A DNA stretch of 64,000 nt from Bradyrhizobium diazoefficiens (GCF_016616885.1 NZ_CP067102.1:6414501-6478500), one strand, 5' to 3'; shown: positions 54,764-63,610, numbered from the stretch's first letter. Made by a program: numbers and translations. The notes: generated by a model not told the origin, from the letters alone.

Positions 54764-55873
54764 ATGGAAGCCGGCATGGTCACGCCTGCGCCGGCATTGG
54801 TGCGATTTTCCGGGATTCAGAAGACCTATGATGGCGAGCATCTCGTGGTGAAGAACCTCGATCTCGACATCAAAAAGGGCGAGTTCATCACCCTGCTCGG
54901 CCCGTCGGGCTCGGGCAAGACCACCACGCTGATGATGCTGGCTGGCTTCGAGGTTCCGACCCAGGGCGAGATCTATCTCGCCGACAGGGCGATCAAGAAC
55001 ATGCCGCCGCACAAGCGCGACATCGGCATGGTGTTCCAGAACTATGCCCTGTTTCCGCACCTGACGATCGAGGAGAACGTCGCCTTTCCGTTGTCCGTAC
55101 GCAACGTCAACAAGGCGGAGACGCAAGCGCGCGTCAAGGCGGCGCTGCGCATGATCAAGATGGAGACCCTGGCGCAGCGGCGGCCCGGGCAACTGTCCGG
55201 CGGCCAGCAGCAGCGCGTGGCGCTGGCCCGCGCGCTGGTCTTCAACCCGCAGCTCGTGTTGATGGACGAGCCCCTGGGCGCCCTCGACAAGCGCCTGCGC
55301 GAACAGATGCAGCTGGAGATCAAGCAGCTGCACGAGACGATGGGCATCACCGTCGTCTATGTCACCCACGACCAGAGCGAAGCGCTCACCATGTCGGACC
55401 GGATCGCCGTGTTCAACGACGGCATCGTGCAGCAGATCGACAGGCCCGACGCGCTGTATGAGCAGCCGGTCAACAGCTTTGTCGCCAACTTCGTCGGCGA
55501 GAACAATGTGCTGGCCGGCACCGTGGAGACGATCGAGAAGGACTATTGCCGCGTCACGCTGGCGGCCGGCGGCTCCGTCATGGCACGTGCGGTCAACGTA
55601 TCAGGCATAGGCGCATCGACGTCCCTGTCGGTGCGGCCGGAGCGGATCGCCATCATCCCTGATAGCGGCTCCAGCGACGAACCGAACCGGCTGCCGGCCA
55701 AGGTGCAGAACACCATCTATCTCGGTGACCACGCCTTGGCCGTGCTCGATGTCTCAGGGAACGCCGAGTTCATGGTCAAGCTTCAGCCGGGGGCACATGA
55801 TAGCCTGAGGCATGGCGAGAATGTCTTCATCACCTTCCGCCCCGAGGACTGCCTCGCGCTCGATCCCGTCTGA
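54764..55873 (+). CDS. ABC importer ATP-binding protein, PotA-like
   Basis: This 369-residue ATPase has Walker A GPSGSGKT at residues 46-53, Q-loop MVFQNYALFPHL near 88, signature QLSGGQQQRVALARAL near 143 and Walker B LVLMDEPLGALD near 163. The C-terminal TOBE-type domain spans about 280-365. It is the first of four genes (ATPase, binding protein, two permeases) with the layout of polyamine/spermidine-type systems. The substrate could also be another small cation or sugar acid. A start 4 codons later (54776) is possible. Confidence 0.93.
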   Translation: MEAGMVTPAPALVRFSGIQKTYDGEHLVVKNLDLDIKKGEFITLLGPSGSGKTTTLMMLAGFEVPTQGEIYLADRAIKNMPPHKRDIGMVFQNYALFPHLTIEENVAFPLSVRNVNKAETQARVKAALRMIKMETLAQRRPGQLSGGQQQRVALARALVFNPQLVLMDEPLGALDKRLREQMQLEIKQLHETMGITVVYVTHDQSEALTMSDRIAVFNDGIVQQIDRPDALYEQPVNSFVANFVGENNVLAGTVETIEKDYCRVTLAAGGSVMARAVNVSGIGASTSLSVRPERIAIIPDSGSSDEPNRLPAKVQNTIYLGDHALAVLDVSGNAEFMVKLQPGAHDSLRHGENVFITFRPEDCLALDPV

Positions 55874-55938
55874 TCCCAACGCAAGCGAAGCTGCATCGAT
55901 CACGTCAACGCAACGCAGATGAAGAAGGAACAAGGACC

Positions 55939-56988
55939 ATGCTGAAGCGCAACATTGCTCTGGGTTTCGCCGCGGCGTTCAGCGCCAGCGCCGCGCTGGC
56001 CACGGTCGCGCAGGCGCGTGACCTCACCGTCGTGTCATGGGGCGGCGCCTATCAGGACGCCCAGAAGAAGGTCTATTTCGAGCCGTTCAAGAAGGCGGCC
56101 GGCATTGCCATGAACGACGAGTCCTGGGACGGCGGCGTCGGCGTGTTGCGCGCCAAGGTCCAGGGTGGCGCCGCCACCTGGGACGTCGTCCAGGTCGAGA
56201 GCGACGAGCTCGCGGTCGGCTGCGAGGAAGGCCTGTTCGAGAAGCTGGACTATTCCAAGATCGGCGGCGAGGCCGCTTACATCCAGCCGTCAGTCAATCC
56301 CTGCGGCGTCGGCGCCATCCTCTACGATTTCGTGCTCGGCTACGACAAGGACAAGCTGAAGGAAGCGCCCAAAGGCTGGGCCGACTTCTTCGACACCAAG
56401 AAGATTCCGGGCAAGCGCGCCCTGCGTCAGGGCCCGAAGACCACGCTGGAGATCGCCCTCATGGCCGACGGCGTCGCACCGAAGGACGTCTACAAGGTGC
56501 TGGCGACCGACGAAGGCGTCGATCGCGCGTTCAAGAAGCTGGATACCATCAAGGGCGACCTCGTCTGGTGGAAGGCCGGCGCCCAGCCGCCGCAACTGCT
56601 CGCCTCCGGCGAGGTGGCGATGACCTCGGTCTACAATGGCCGCATCGACACCGCGAACAAGAACGAGAAGAAGAACTTTGGCATGGTGTGGGACGGCGCG
56701 CTCTTCACCCTCGACAGCTGGGTCATCCTGAAGGGTAGCCCGAACAAGGACGCGGCCTACAAGTTCCTGGACTTCGCCGGCAAGGCGGAGAACCAGTCCA
56801 AATTGTCGGAGAACATTGCCTACGGCACCTCGAACAAGGACGCCGCCGCCCTGATCCAACCGGCCGTCCTGAAAGATCTGCCGACCGCGCCTGCCAACAT
56901 CAAGAACGCGGTCGAGATCAACGTCGCCTTCTGGCTCGAGAACATCGACCGCCTGACCGAGCGCTTCAACAAATGGGCCGCGAAATAG
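55939..56988 (+). CDS. ABC importer substrate-binding protein, PotD-like
   Basis: This 349-residue periplasmic protein has a signal peptide ending near AQA-RDL at residue 26. The mature part begins DLTVVSWGGAYQDAQKKVYF, typical of the PotD/spermidine-putrescine group. The binding fold continues with VDRAFKKLDTIKGDLVWWKA near 195 and MTSVYNGRIDTANKNEKKNF near 230. Conserved Trp and acidic residues in the pocket would suit an amine substrate. No substrate can be stated with confidence. Confidence 0.92.
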   Translation: MLKRNIALGFAAAFSASAALATVAQARDLTVVSWGGAYQDAQKKVYFEPFKKAAGIAMNDESWDGGVGVLRAKVQGGAATWDVVQVESDELAVGCEEGLFEKLDYSKIGGEAAYIQPSVNPCGVGAILYDFVLGYDKDKLKEAPKGWADFFDTKKIPGKRALRQGPKTTLEIALMADGVAPKDVYKVLATDEGVDRAFKKLDTIKGDLVWWKAGAQPPQLLASGEVAMTSVYNGRIDTANKNEKKNFGMVWDGALFTLDSWVILKGSPNKDAAYKFLDFAGKAENQSKLSENIAYGTSNKDAAALIQPAVLKDLPTAPANIKNAVEINVAFWLENIDRLTERFNKWAAK

Positions 56989-57010
56989 CGTACCCTGCAA
57001 GGCTCGACAA

Positions 57011-58273
57011 ATGACGGATGCGCTCCTGACCGGCGCCGATGCGTCGACCGAGGTGCCGCTCAAGCGCCGATTGAGGCGTGCGGAGCGGACACGCCAGGTC
57101 AAGGCGTTGGCGCTGGTGCTGCCGCTTCTCGTCTTCCTGCTCTTCACCTTCGCAGGCCCCATCGCCGGCATGCTGTGGCGCGCGGTCGATGACCGCGAGG
57201 TCCGCCAGGTTCTGCCGCAAACCGTGGTTGCGCTCGCCAATTGGGACGGCAAGGACCTGCCGGACGAAAAGGCCTACGCAGCGCTGGCAGGCGACATCCT
57301 GGCGGCGCGCGCCTCCGGCACCCTCGCCATCGCGGCCAAGCGGCTCAACTACGCCCTGAACGGCTTTCGCACGATCCTGACCAGCACCGCACGCAATCTG
57401 AAGGCAGCACCCGAGCCGGGCACCGCCAAGGAGACGCTGGGCAAGATCAACCCGGCCTGGCGCGAACGCACCACCTGGACGACGATCAGGGATGCCAGTG
57501 GCCCGGTGACCGGTTTCTACCTGCTGGCGGCGCTCGACCTGACGCGGAACGTGGACGGCGCGATCGTCGCAGCCTCGCCGGATCAGGCCATCTACCGCGA
57601 TGTTTTCGCCCGCACCTTCCTCATCAGCATCAGTGTCACCGCGCTCTGCCTGATCCTTGGCTTCCCGGTCGCCTACCTGCTGGCGACCTTGCCGCCCGGC
57701 CGGTCGAACCTGCTGATGGTCTTCGTGCTGCTGCCATTCTGGACCTCGCTTCTGGTCCGCACCTGCGCCTGGATCGTGCTGCTGCAGAGCAGGGGCGTCG
57801 TCAACGACAGCCTGCACTGGCTTGGCATCATCGACGAGCCGCTGCGCCTGATCTACAACCGGTTCGGTGTCTGCGTGGCCATGACCCACGTGCTGCTGCC
57901 GTTCATGATCCTGCCGCTGTACAGCAGCATGAAGGCGATCTCGCCGGCTTACATGCGTGCCGCCGCCTCGCTCGGTGCACCACCCCTCACCGCCTTCCTG
58001 CGGATCTATTTGCCGCAAACCCTGCCCGGCATCGGCGCGGGAAGCCTGCTCGTCTTCATCCTGGCGCTCGGTTACTACATCACGCCGGCCCTCGTCGGCG
58101 GCGCCGCCGATCAGATGATCAGCTATTTCATCGCGCTCTACACCACCGAGACCGCCAATTGGGGTCTTGCCTCGGCGTTGGGCGCGGTGCTGCTGCTTGC
58201 CACTATTCTGCTCGCTCTCGTCTACGGCAAGCTGGTGCAGGGCCAGCAGGTCACGGGAGGGATGAAGAATTGA
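57011..58273 (+). CDS. ABC importer permease, PotB-like, with large periplasmic loop
   Basis: This 420-residue permease has one membrane segment near 33-52 (ALALVLPLLVFLLFTFAGPI) and then an extra periplasmic domain at about 55-195 that is not present in E. coli PotB. Five more segments lie at about 200-410, with the ABC permease EAA-loop region near 312 (YMRAAASLGAPPLTAFLRIY). Such extended PotB-like proteins occur in other alphaproteobacteria. The stop overlaps the next gene's TTG by 4 bp. Confidence 0.92.
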   Translation: MTDALLTGADASTEVPLKRRLRRAERTRQVKALALVLPLLVFLLFTFAGPIAGMLWRAVDDREVRQVLPQTVVALANWDGKDLPDEKAYAALAGDILAARASGTLAIAAKRLNYALNGFRTILTSTARNLKAAPEPGTAKETLGKINPAWRERTTWTTIRDASGPVTGFYLLAALDLTRNVDGAIVAASPDQAIYRDVFARTFLISISVTALCLILGFPVAYLLATLPPGRSNLLMVFVLLPFWTSLLVRTCAWIVLLQSRGVVNDSLHWLGIIDEPLRLIYNRFGVCVAMTHVLLPFMILPLYSSMKAISPAYMRAAASLGAPPLTAFLRIYLPQTLPGIGAGSLLVFILALGYYITPALVGGAADQMISYFIALYTTETANWGLASALGAVLLLATILLALVYGKLVQGQQVTGGMKN

Positions 58274-59100
58274 GCGACCACTCTTCCCTCCGCACGCCCA
58301 GCCAGCGCATCGCGTGGACCGCCACCATCGTCATCTCGACGCTGGTGTTCATCTTCCTGATCACACCCATCCTGGCGATCATGCCGCTGTCCTTCAGCTC
58401 AGGATCGTATCTCACCTATCCGCTGCCCGGCCTATCCTTGCGCTGGTACGACGATTTCATCAATTCGCCGCGCTGGATGAATTCGCTGAAGAACAGCATG
58501 ATCATCGGCGTCGCTTCGACCCTGCTGTCGATGGTTTTGGGCACGCTGGCCGCGCTGGGGCTGGCGCAATGGAAGAGCCGGTTCAAGCCGCTGGTGCTGG
58601 CTTTCGTGCTGTCGCCGGTGGTCGTGCCCGGCGTCATCACCGCGGTCGGTCTGTATTTCTTCTTCGCGCCGATCGGACTGACCGGCAGCTATCTCGGCTT
58701 GATCCTGGCTCACACGGCGCTTGCGACGCCCTTTGTGGTGATCACGGTCGGCGCGACGCTGCAGAGCTTCGACACCAATCTGGCGCGCGCCGCTGCCTCC
58801 CTTGGCGCCTCGCCGCTCGATGCGTTCCGCCGCGTAATCCTGCCGCTGATCCTGCCGGGGCTCGCGTCGGGCGCGCTGTTCGCCTTCGCGACCAGCTTCG
58901 ACGAGGTGGTGATCGTGCTGTTCATGGCAGGGCCAGAGCAGCGCACCCTGCCGCGCGAGATGTTCAGCGGCATCCGCGAGAACATCAGCCCGACCATCAC
59001 GGCCGCGGCGGTGATTTTGACGACAGTCTCGGTCATCCTCCTCGCCACCCTGGAAGGCCTGCGCCGACGCAACGAACGGCTCAAGGGCAGCAGCGCCTGA
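58270..59100 (+). CDS. ABC importer permease, PotC-like
   Basis: This 276-residue permease has six membrane segments (TIVISTLVFIFLITPILAIM near 16-35 and later). The EAA loop is ARAAASLGASPLDAFRRVIL near residue 175. The start is a TTG (58270-58272) that overlaps the previous stop TGA by 4 bp (TTGA). The only nearby ATG is in the other frame. Overlapping non-ATG starts also occur at the ECF42 and DUF899 junctions. Together with the other three genes it forms a complete PotABCD-like importer. Confidence 0.93.
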   Translation: MSDHSSLRTPSQRIAWTATIVISTLVFIFLITPILAIMPLSFSSGSYLTYPLPGLSLRWYDDFINSPRWMNSLKNSMIIGVASTLLSMVLGTLAALGLAQWKSRFKPLVLAFVLSPVVVPGVITAVGLYFFFAPIGLTGSYLGLILAHTALATPFVVITVGATLQSFDTNLARAAASLGASPLDAFRRVILPLILPGLASGALFAFATSFDEVVIVLFMAGPEQRTLPREMFSGIRENISPTITAAAVILTTVSVILLATLEGLRRRNERLKGSSA

Positions 59101-59140
59101 GCGGCCGCGCTCTTCTACCCTCCACCCTTCGGCCTGTCCG

Positions 59141-59575
59141 TCACATGTATCGTCTCACGCTGTCGAGAAATCGTTGTTTCTCGCCGGGCGCGTAACCTTG
59201 GGAAGCTCCATAATACGGTTCATCGTATTGATTGTACGGTGCGGACCGGGAGTGGATCCGCGGCGCAGGTGGCGCGTACGACCTGATCTCGGCGGGCGCG
59301 GGCGATCTTGATCCGACTTGGCGAGAATGATGCCGATTGCTCCCTCTCACCGGCGCCGTCGCACCAGCGTAATACGGGTTGAGGACGCACATCTGACCGT
59401 TGGCCGACGCCCTGCATTGGTCCATCGTCGTGTAGCTGCATCTATAGTAAGGGGTGGCTCCGAATGAGACGACGTACAGGCAAACGGGAAAAGCCGGATC
59501 ATATCTCTGAGCCCGGGCGTGCCCTGCTGTTAAGACGATACCTATCGTCAAAATCGTCAAAGCCAATGTGCGCAT
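59141..59575 (-). CDS. Secreted DUF3551 protein
   Basis: This 144-residue protein has a signal peptide ending near ARA-QRY at residue 23. The mature N-terminal part has the Cys-rich DUF3551 pattern (YDPAFPVCLYVVSFG, YYRCSYTTMDQCRASANG, MCVLNPYY) with four Cys that probably form disulfides. The rest is rich in Arg, Tyr, Pro and Ser. DUF3551 proteins are small periplasmic proteins common in Bradyrhizobium, of unknown function. The ATG has a strong GGAGGAGG ribosome site. It is convergent with the PotC-like gene. Confidence 0.88.
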   Translation of the reverse strand: MRTLALTILTIGIVLTAGHARAQRYDPAFPVCLYVVSFGATPYYRCSYTTMDQCRASANGQMCVLNPYYAGATAPVRGSNRHHSRQVGSRSPAPAEIRSYAPPAPRIHSRSAPYNQYDEPYYGASQGYAPGEKQRFLDSVRRYM

Positions 59576-60013
59576 TGGAACCTCCTCCAAGTCGTTACAA
59601 CACTGGGCCCACTCAGATCGCAAGCAGTATTGGTCCAAGTCAATGCTCACGGAATAGGTTCATGCGCGTGCCGTGAGAGGCCGCGCCAGTCTTGCGCGAG
59701 GAGCCTTCTGAATCGCGCGGAAGTCAGACATCCCACGCGCACCCTCTCGCCGCTTCGCGGCGCCTAAGATTAACACCGTCGCGCCCTACTTATTCTCGAT
59801 CTTTTCCACTTGTCCCTGTGGGACCTCAACAAGCTGATCGCCACCGTGCCCGGCGACGAAGCCTTCCGTCCGCTCGACAAGGGCGGCTGCCCGCTGGTGA
59901 AAGAACGAAGAATCCTCTCCCTCTCCCCGCAAGCGGGGCGAGGTAAGAAGAGACACGACAGCGCGCCCGGTGAAAACCGGGCGCGCTTCGTTGAGGCCGT
60001 CACGCGAGCCGCA
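59576..60013. other. Intergenic region with possible gene relic
   Basis: This 438-bp gap separates the start of the DUF3551 gene from the stop of the PRC-barrel gene. From 59810 a short plus-strand stretch reads LWDLNKLIATVPGDEAFRPL and ends within about 30 residues. Its codon bias resembles coding sequence, but it has no start signal or domain. A run ctctccctctccccgcaagc after it looks like a repeat remnant. I treat the stretch as a possible relic only. Confidence 0.3.
59961..59986 (-). terminator. Hairpin after PRC-barrel gene
   Basis: Perfect 11-base arms gcgcgcccggt and accgggcgcgc enclose a GAAA tetraloop, read on the plus strand. It lies 27 bp after the PRC-barrel stop on the minus strand. 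A run of T is missing, but the stem is very stable. Confidence 0.6.
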
Positions 60014-60556
60014 TTACTCCGAGTACTTGAACTCGGGCATGTTCTTCAGCTCGTCCTTGGACGCGTTGAACACGGCGTGGTCCGGATACCATTTCGAGCC
60101 CGACGGCGCCGTCGTGGCCGTCTTGTCGGTGCCGGTCGCAGCGCCGGTGGTGGTGGTCGACTTGCTCATGGTGCCGGGGGCGCCCGGAGCCCCGCCGGTG
60201 CCGGTGCCGGTATAGGCCACCGCCTCATTGACGAACTTCAGCTTCTCGTACGGCACGGCAACGAGATGCTCGCCCATGCCGAGGAAGCCGCCGACGCCGA
60301 TCACCGCGATCTTCACGGCACCGCTCTTGTCCATCAGCAGGTCGTTGATCGAGCCGATGTTCTCGTTGGCCTCGTTATAGATCTTCACGCCCGCCATCTT
60401 CGAGGCGCGCCATTCGCCCGACGCGGTCGTGGTTGTGCTCGTCGCGCTGGCCGCGGGTGGCGACTTGTCGGTGGTGGAGGTCGGGTTTTGCGCGAACGCA
60501 ACGGTCGCAAGCAAAGCCGTGCCGGCAAGGCCGGCGGCGATCGATTTCATCAACAT
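60014..60556 (-). CDS. Secreted PRC-barrel domain protein
   Basis: This 180-residue protein has a signal peptide ending near AFA-QNP at residue 22. A Thr/Ser/Ala-rich linker is followed by a PRC-barrel domain at about residues 48-110 (EWRASKMAGVKIYNEANENI, GSINDLLMDKSGAVKIAVIG). A low-complexity Thr/Gly/Ala segment follows, and then a short conserved tail DHAVFNASKDELKNMPEFKY. PRC-barrel proteins of this type are common stress-related periplasmic proteins in Rhizobiales. The ribosome site AGGAGAGG precedes the ATG by 6 bases, and a likely sigma EcfG promoter lies upstream. Confidence 0.88.
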   Translation of the reverse strand: MLMKSIAAGLAGTALLATVAFAQNPTSTTDKSPPAASATSTTTTASGEWRASKMAGVKIYNEANENIGSINDLLMDKSGAVKIAVIGVGGFLGMGEHLVAVPYEKLKFVNEAVAYTGTGTGGAPGAPGTMSKSTTTTGAATGTDKTATTAPSGSKWYPDHAVFNASKDELKNMPEFKYSE

Positions 60557-60593
60557 GGTTGTCCTCTCCTTCAGCAGAAACTTATGCGGAGAG

Positions 60594-60618
60594 AACAGCC
60601 ACGATCACGTGCAGTTCC
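60594..60618 (-). promoter_or_regulatory. Probable sigma EcfG (general stress) promoter for PRC-barrel gene
   Basis: Read on the minus strand, GGAAC (60618-60614) and TGTT (60597-60594) are 16 bases apart. The EcfG consensus is GGAAC-N16/17-CGTT, so one base differs. It is about 40 bp upstream of the ATG at 60556. This fits the general stress regulon in which PRC-barrel genes are often found. Confidence 0.5.
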
Positions 60619-60773
60619 TGAGCTGCGGCAATTTCGTTGCGCCATTGCGGCGCTGCATTGCGAAGGAGGTTCCTGCGTCGCCTAGGAACGGTTTGCGGTT
60701 CCCCGCCGACGATCATGCGCCCTGGGTGAAGCACGATCGCGGCGAGGAACGCGCCGACCCGCGTCGCTCAGGG

Positions 60774-61349
60774 TCAGCTCTTGTAGTCGATCAGCAGCGC
60801 CGAAAAATCCGAACTGCTCGAGGAGCTGGTCGTGCCGTTCGCACCGTAGGACGAGCTCGAGGACTGCGACTGCTGCAGCGCCTGGAGGAATTGCTCGAGG
60901 ATCTTGGCCGTGCCGCTATCGGTCGAGCTGCTGCTGGCCGTCTGGCCCGTCGACGACGCGGAATCCGAGGAGCCGTCATCCGACGGCGGCGGACCGGGAG
61001 GCGGGCCACCCGTGCCGCCGGGACCGCCGGGCCCTTTGGAGAAGGCGGACTGAAACACGCCCTTCAATTCGTCGGCCTGGTCTGACGTCAGCGTCCCGTT
61101 CGAAACCTTGGTGGAGATGAGATCGTCGATCTTCGATTTCAGCCCGTCCTTGGACGGCCTGGTGCCGCCGGACTGATCGCTGGAGCGGCTCTGCTGGAGC
61201 GCCGTGTCGACGTCTTGCAGGGCGGTCGTGAGCGCGGACTGGTCCGACGACGAGATCGTCCCGTCGGACACTTCCGATTGCAATTCCTGCTGCAGCTTTT
61301 GCAGCGGCGACTGGTGATTGCTGGCGGAGGCCGCCGAAATCGAGGTCAT
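60774..61349 (-). CDS. Ser/Gly-rich protein with two internal repeats, function unknown
   Basis: This 191-residue protein has no signal peptide and no known domain. Two related segments occur: EVSDGTISSSDQSALTTALQ near residues 26-45 and KVSNGTLTSDQADELKGVFQ near 81-100. The loop pattern V-S-(D/N)-G-T-(I/L)-x-x-(S)-D-Q resembles a degenerate EF-hand-like turn, which suggests but does not show metal binding. After about residue 105 the chain is Gly/Pro- then Ser-rich, and ends in SSSDFSALLIDYKS. It is divergent from the OmpR-like response regulator gene. Confidence 0.75.
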   Translation of the reverse strand: MTSISAASASNHQSPLQKLQQELQSEVSDGTISSSDQSALTTALQDVDTALQQSRSSDQSGGTRPSKDGLKSKIDDLISTKVSNGTLTSDQADELKGVFQSAFSKGPGGPGGTGGPPPGPPPSDDGSSDSASSTGQTASSSSTDSGTAKILEQFLQALQQSQSSSSSYGANGTTSSSSSSDFSALLIDYKS

Positions 61350-61470
61350 GATGGCTCCGTGGGTTTACGGGATTTCTTGCACTTCCACGCCACGGTATGG
61401 GTTAACGGGCTTAACGAGACCTTGCCGTATGACTACGCGGTGGTTGCGGGGTGTTGCGGGAATACATTCG

Positions 61471-61490
61471 GAAACAATCTGAAACAAAAA
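61471..61490 (+). promoter_or_regulatory. OmpR-type direct repeat GAAACA upstream of the response regulator
   Basis: The two 10-base units gaaacaatct and [13 protein letters not shown] head to tail, 40 bp upstream of the response regulator ATG. Ten-base spacing of GAAACA-like units is what OmpR-family regulators bind, so autoregulation is plausible. Confidence 0.5.
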
Positions 61491-61529
61491 TCTTCGCCTT
61501 TTGGCCCGAATCTTGGACAAACAAAGCTC

Positions 61530-62270
61530 ATGGCCAACCCTTCTCCCAACATTCTGGTCGTCGAGGACGACCGCGAAACCCGGACGTTGATTGCGAAATA
61601 TCTCCGCAACAACTCCTGCAACGTGACCGCTGTGAGCGACGGCCGCGAGATGTCGCGTGCCATGGCCGACCACCGCGTTGATCTCATCATCCTCGACGTC
61701 ATGCTGCCGGGCGAGGACGGTCTCAGCCTGTGCCGTAAGGTGCGCGCCGAGGCACAGACGCCGATCATCATGCTGACCGCGCGCGGCGAGGACGTCGACC
61801 GCATCGTCGGCCTCGAGATGGGCGCGGATGATTATCTACCGAAGCCGTTCAACCCGCGCGAGCTGCTCGCCCGCATCAACGCCGTGCTGCGGCGTCAGGC
61901 CTCCGCACAGGCAGCGAGCTCGATCGAGGGCGCCTCCACGCTCGCCTTCGAAGGCTGGCGCATCGACCTGCGGCTGCGCGAGCTGCGCAATCCGGAAGGC
62001 GCGCGCGTCGCGGTGACCAGCGCCGAGTTCGACCTGCTCCGCACGTTCTGCGAGCGTCCCGGCCGCGTGCTGTCGCGCGACAGCCTGCTCGACCTCACGC
62101 AGGGCCGCAACGCCGGCTCGTTCGAACGCTCCATCGACGTGCTGGTCAGCCGCATCCGCCGCAAGATCGAGCCCAATCCGGCCGATCCCAGCATCATCAA
62201 GACGGTGCGTTCCGGCGGTTATTTGTTTACGCCCAGAACGGAAGCGGTTACGACGCCCCTGAGCAACTGA
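61530..62270 (+). CDS. OmpR-family response regulator
   Basis: This 246-residue regulator has a receiver domain with an acidic pocket (VVEDDRE near residue 11), phosphoacceptor Asp 56 (LILDVMLPGEDG) and the conserved Lys in YLPKPFNPREL near 106. The C-terminal winged-helix domain covers about 140-235 and includes VAVTSAEFDLLRTFCERPGR and SIDVLVSRIRRKIEPNPADP. It is the partner of the histidine kinase 14 bp downstream. The frame is open upstream but the ATG at 61530 is the correct start. Confidence 0.96.
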   Translation: MANPSPNILVVEDDRETRTLIAKYLRNNSCNVTAVSDGREMSRAMADHRVDLIILDVMLPGEDGLSLCRKVRAEAQTPIIMLTARGEDVDRIVGLEMGADDYLPKPFNPRELLARINAVLRRQASAQAASSIEGASTLAFEGWRIDLRLRELRNPEGARVAVTSAEFDLLRTFCERPGRVLSRDSLLDLTQGRNAGSFERSIDVLVSRIRRKIEPNPADPSIIKTVRSGGYLFTPRTEAVTTPLSN

Positions 62271-62284
62271 CAGGGCGTGCGACG

Positions 62285-63610
62285 ATGAGACCGTTCGGGT
62301 TCTTCCACCTCAAGGGCATCGGCGGCCAGATCGCCGCGCTGGTGCTGGCCTCGACCGTCGCGCTGCATCTCGTCGTCACCGCCGCCTTCCTGATCAGCCG
62401 GCCCGACCGTCCGGACGCGCCACCGGACGGCGCGCCCCAATTGATGGATGCAGCGCTGCTGCTCGGCTCGGCCGAGCCCGACGACCGGCCGCGCCTCATC
62501 GCAGATCTCGCACGCGCGTTCCCCAAGCTCAACATCGAGATATCAGCGCCTGATACGGCGACGGTGGTCGAGGACAGCGAAAGCCAGCACCTGCACGGGC
62601 TGCGCCGCCATCTCGGCCGCGGCTACAAGGTGGTGCAGCTTGCGCCCGAGGGCGGCGCCCGCCGCATCGGCGTCGAATTGCCTGACGGCACCATGATCGC
62701 GGGCCATGTCGAGAACGGTCCGCGTCCGTGGTTCTGGGGCGCGCCGTGGCTGGTGACGCTGATGACGGCCTTCATCTGCATCAGCGTGCTCGGCCTGTGG
62801 GCGGCGCGCGCGCTGGCGACGCCGTTGTCGTCCTTTGCCAAGGCCGCCGAGAATTTCAGCCTGGACGGCGCCGCCGAGCCGTTGCCCGAGCGCGGCCCGG
62901 AGGAGATCCGCTCGGTGGCCCGCGCGCTCAACCGCATGCATGAGCGGATCGCGCGGCTGATGTCGGATCGCACCCGCATGCTGGCTGCGATCAGCCACGA
63001 TCTGCGCACGCCGATCACGCGGCTGCGCCTGCGCGCCGAGTTCATCGAGGACGAGGGCAACCGCAAGCGCATGCTGATCGATCTCGACCAGATGCGCTCG
63101 ATGCTGGAAAGCGTGCTGTCGCTGCTGCGCAACGACCGCAAGATCGAAGCCGTGACGCTGGTCGATATCGCCAGCACGCTGCAGCTGATCGCCGATCAGT
63201 TCGGCGACATGGGCCATGTCGTGCACTATGACGGCCCGTCATCGGCGACCGCCGCGGCGCGTCCCGACGATCTGCATCGCGGCATCACCAACCTGGTCGA
63301 GAACGCGGTGCGCTTCGGCGCCGAGGTGACGATCCGCCTCGATGTATCAGGCACGAGTTTCTTCATCGACGTCGAGGATGACGGCCCCGGCATTTCCGAT
63401 GCGCGCAAGCAGGAGATGTTGGAGCCGTTCGTGCGCGGCGACGATGCGCGCACCATGGACGATTCCACCGGCTTCGGTCTCGGTCTGTCGATCGCACGCG
63501 CGATCGCGCTCGCCCATGGCGGCGAGCTGTCGCTGCACGACCGCCAGCCGCACGGGCTGATTGTGCGGATGCAATTGCCGGTGTGGCAGCAGCCGCGGCT
63601 GGCCGCGTAA
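62285..63610 (+). CDS. Sensor histidine kinase, EnvZ-like
   Basis: This 441-residue kinase has membrane segments at about 14-37 and 152-174 with a periplasmic domain between them that contains few recognisable features. A HAMP domain follows at 175-227. The H-box MLAAISHDLRTPITRLRLRA places the phosphoacceptor at His 238. The ATPase domain has NLVENAVRFGAEVTI near 338 (N-box), VEDDGPGISD near 363 (G1) and GFGLGLSIARAIALAHGGEL near 397 (G2). It forms a two-component pair with the upstream regulator. The signal is unknown. Confidence 0.95.
   Translation: MRPFGFFHLKGIGGQIAALVLASTVALHLVVTAAFLISRPDRPDAPPDGAPQLMDAALLLGSAEPDDRPRLIADLARAFPKLNIEISAPDTATVVEDSESQHLHGLRRHLGRGYKVVQLAPEGGARRIGVELPDGTMIAGHVENGPRPWFWGAPWLVTLMTAFICISVLGLWAARALATPLSSFAKAAENFSLDGAAEPLPERGPEEIRSVARALNRMHERIARLMSDRTRMLAAISHDLRTPITRLRLRAEFIEDEGNRKRMLIDLDQMRSMLESVLSLLRNDRKIEAVTLVDIASTLQLIADQFGDMGHVVHYDGPSSATAAARPDDLHRGITNLVENAVRFGAEVTIRLDVSGTSFFIDVEDDGPGISDARKQEMLEPFVRGDDARTMDDSTGFGLGLSIARAIALAHGGELSLHDRQPHGLIVRMQLPVWQQPRLAA

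Noticed and set aside
57241-58269. Upstream extension of the PotC-like frame through the PotB-like gene
   Set aside because: It is a shadow of the PotB-like frame. The hydrophobic PotC sequence begins only after the TTG at 58270.
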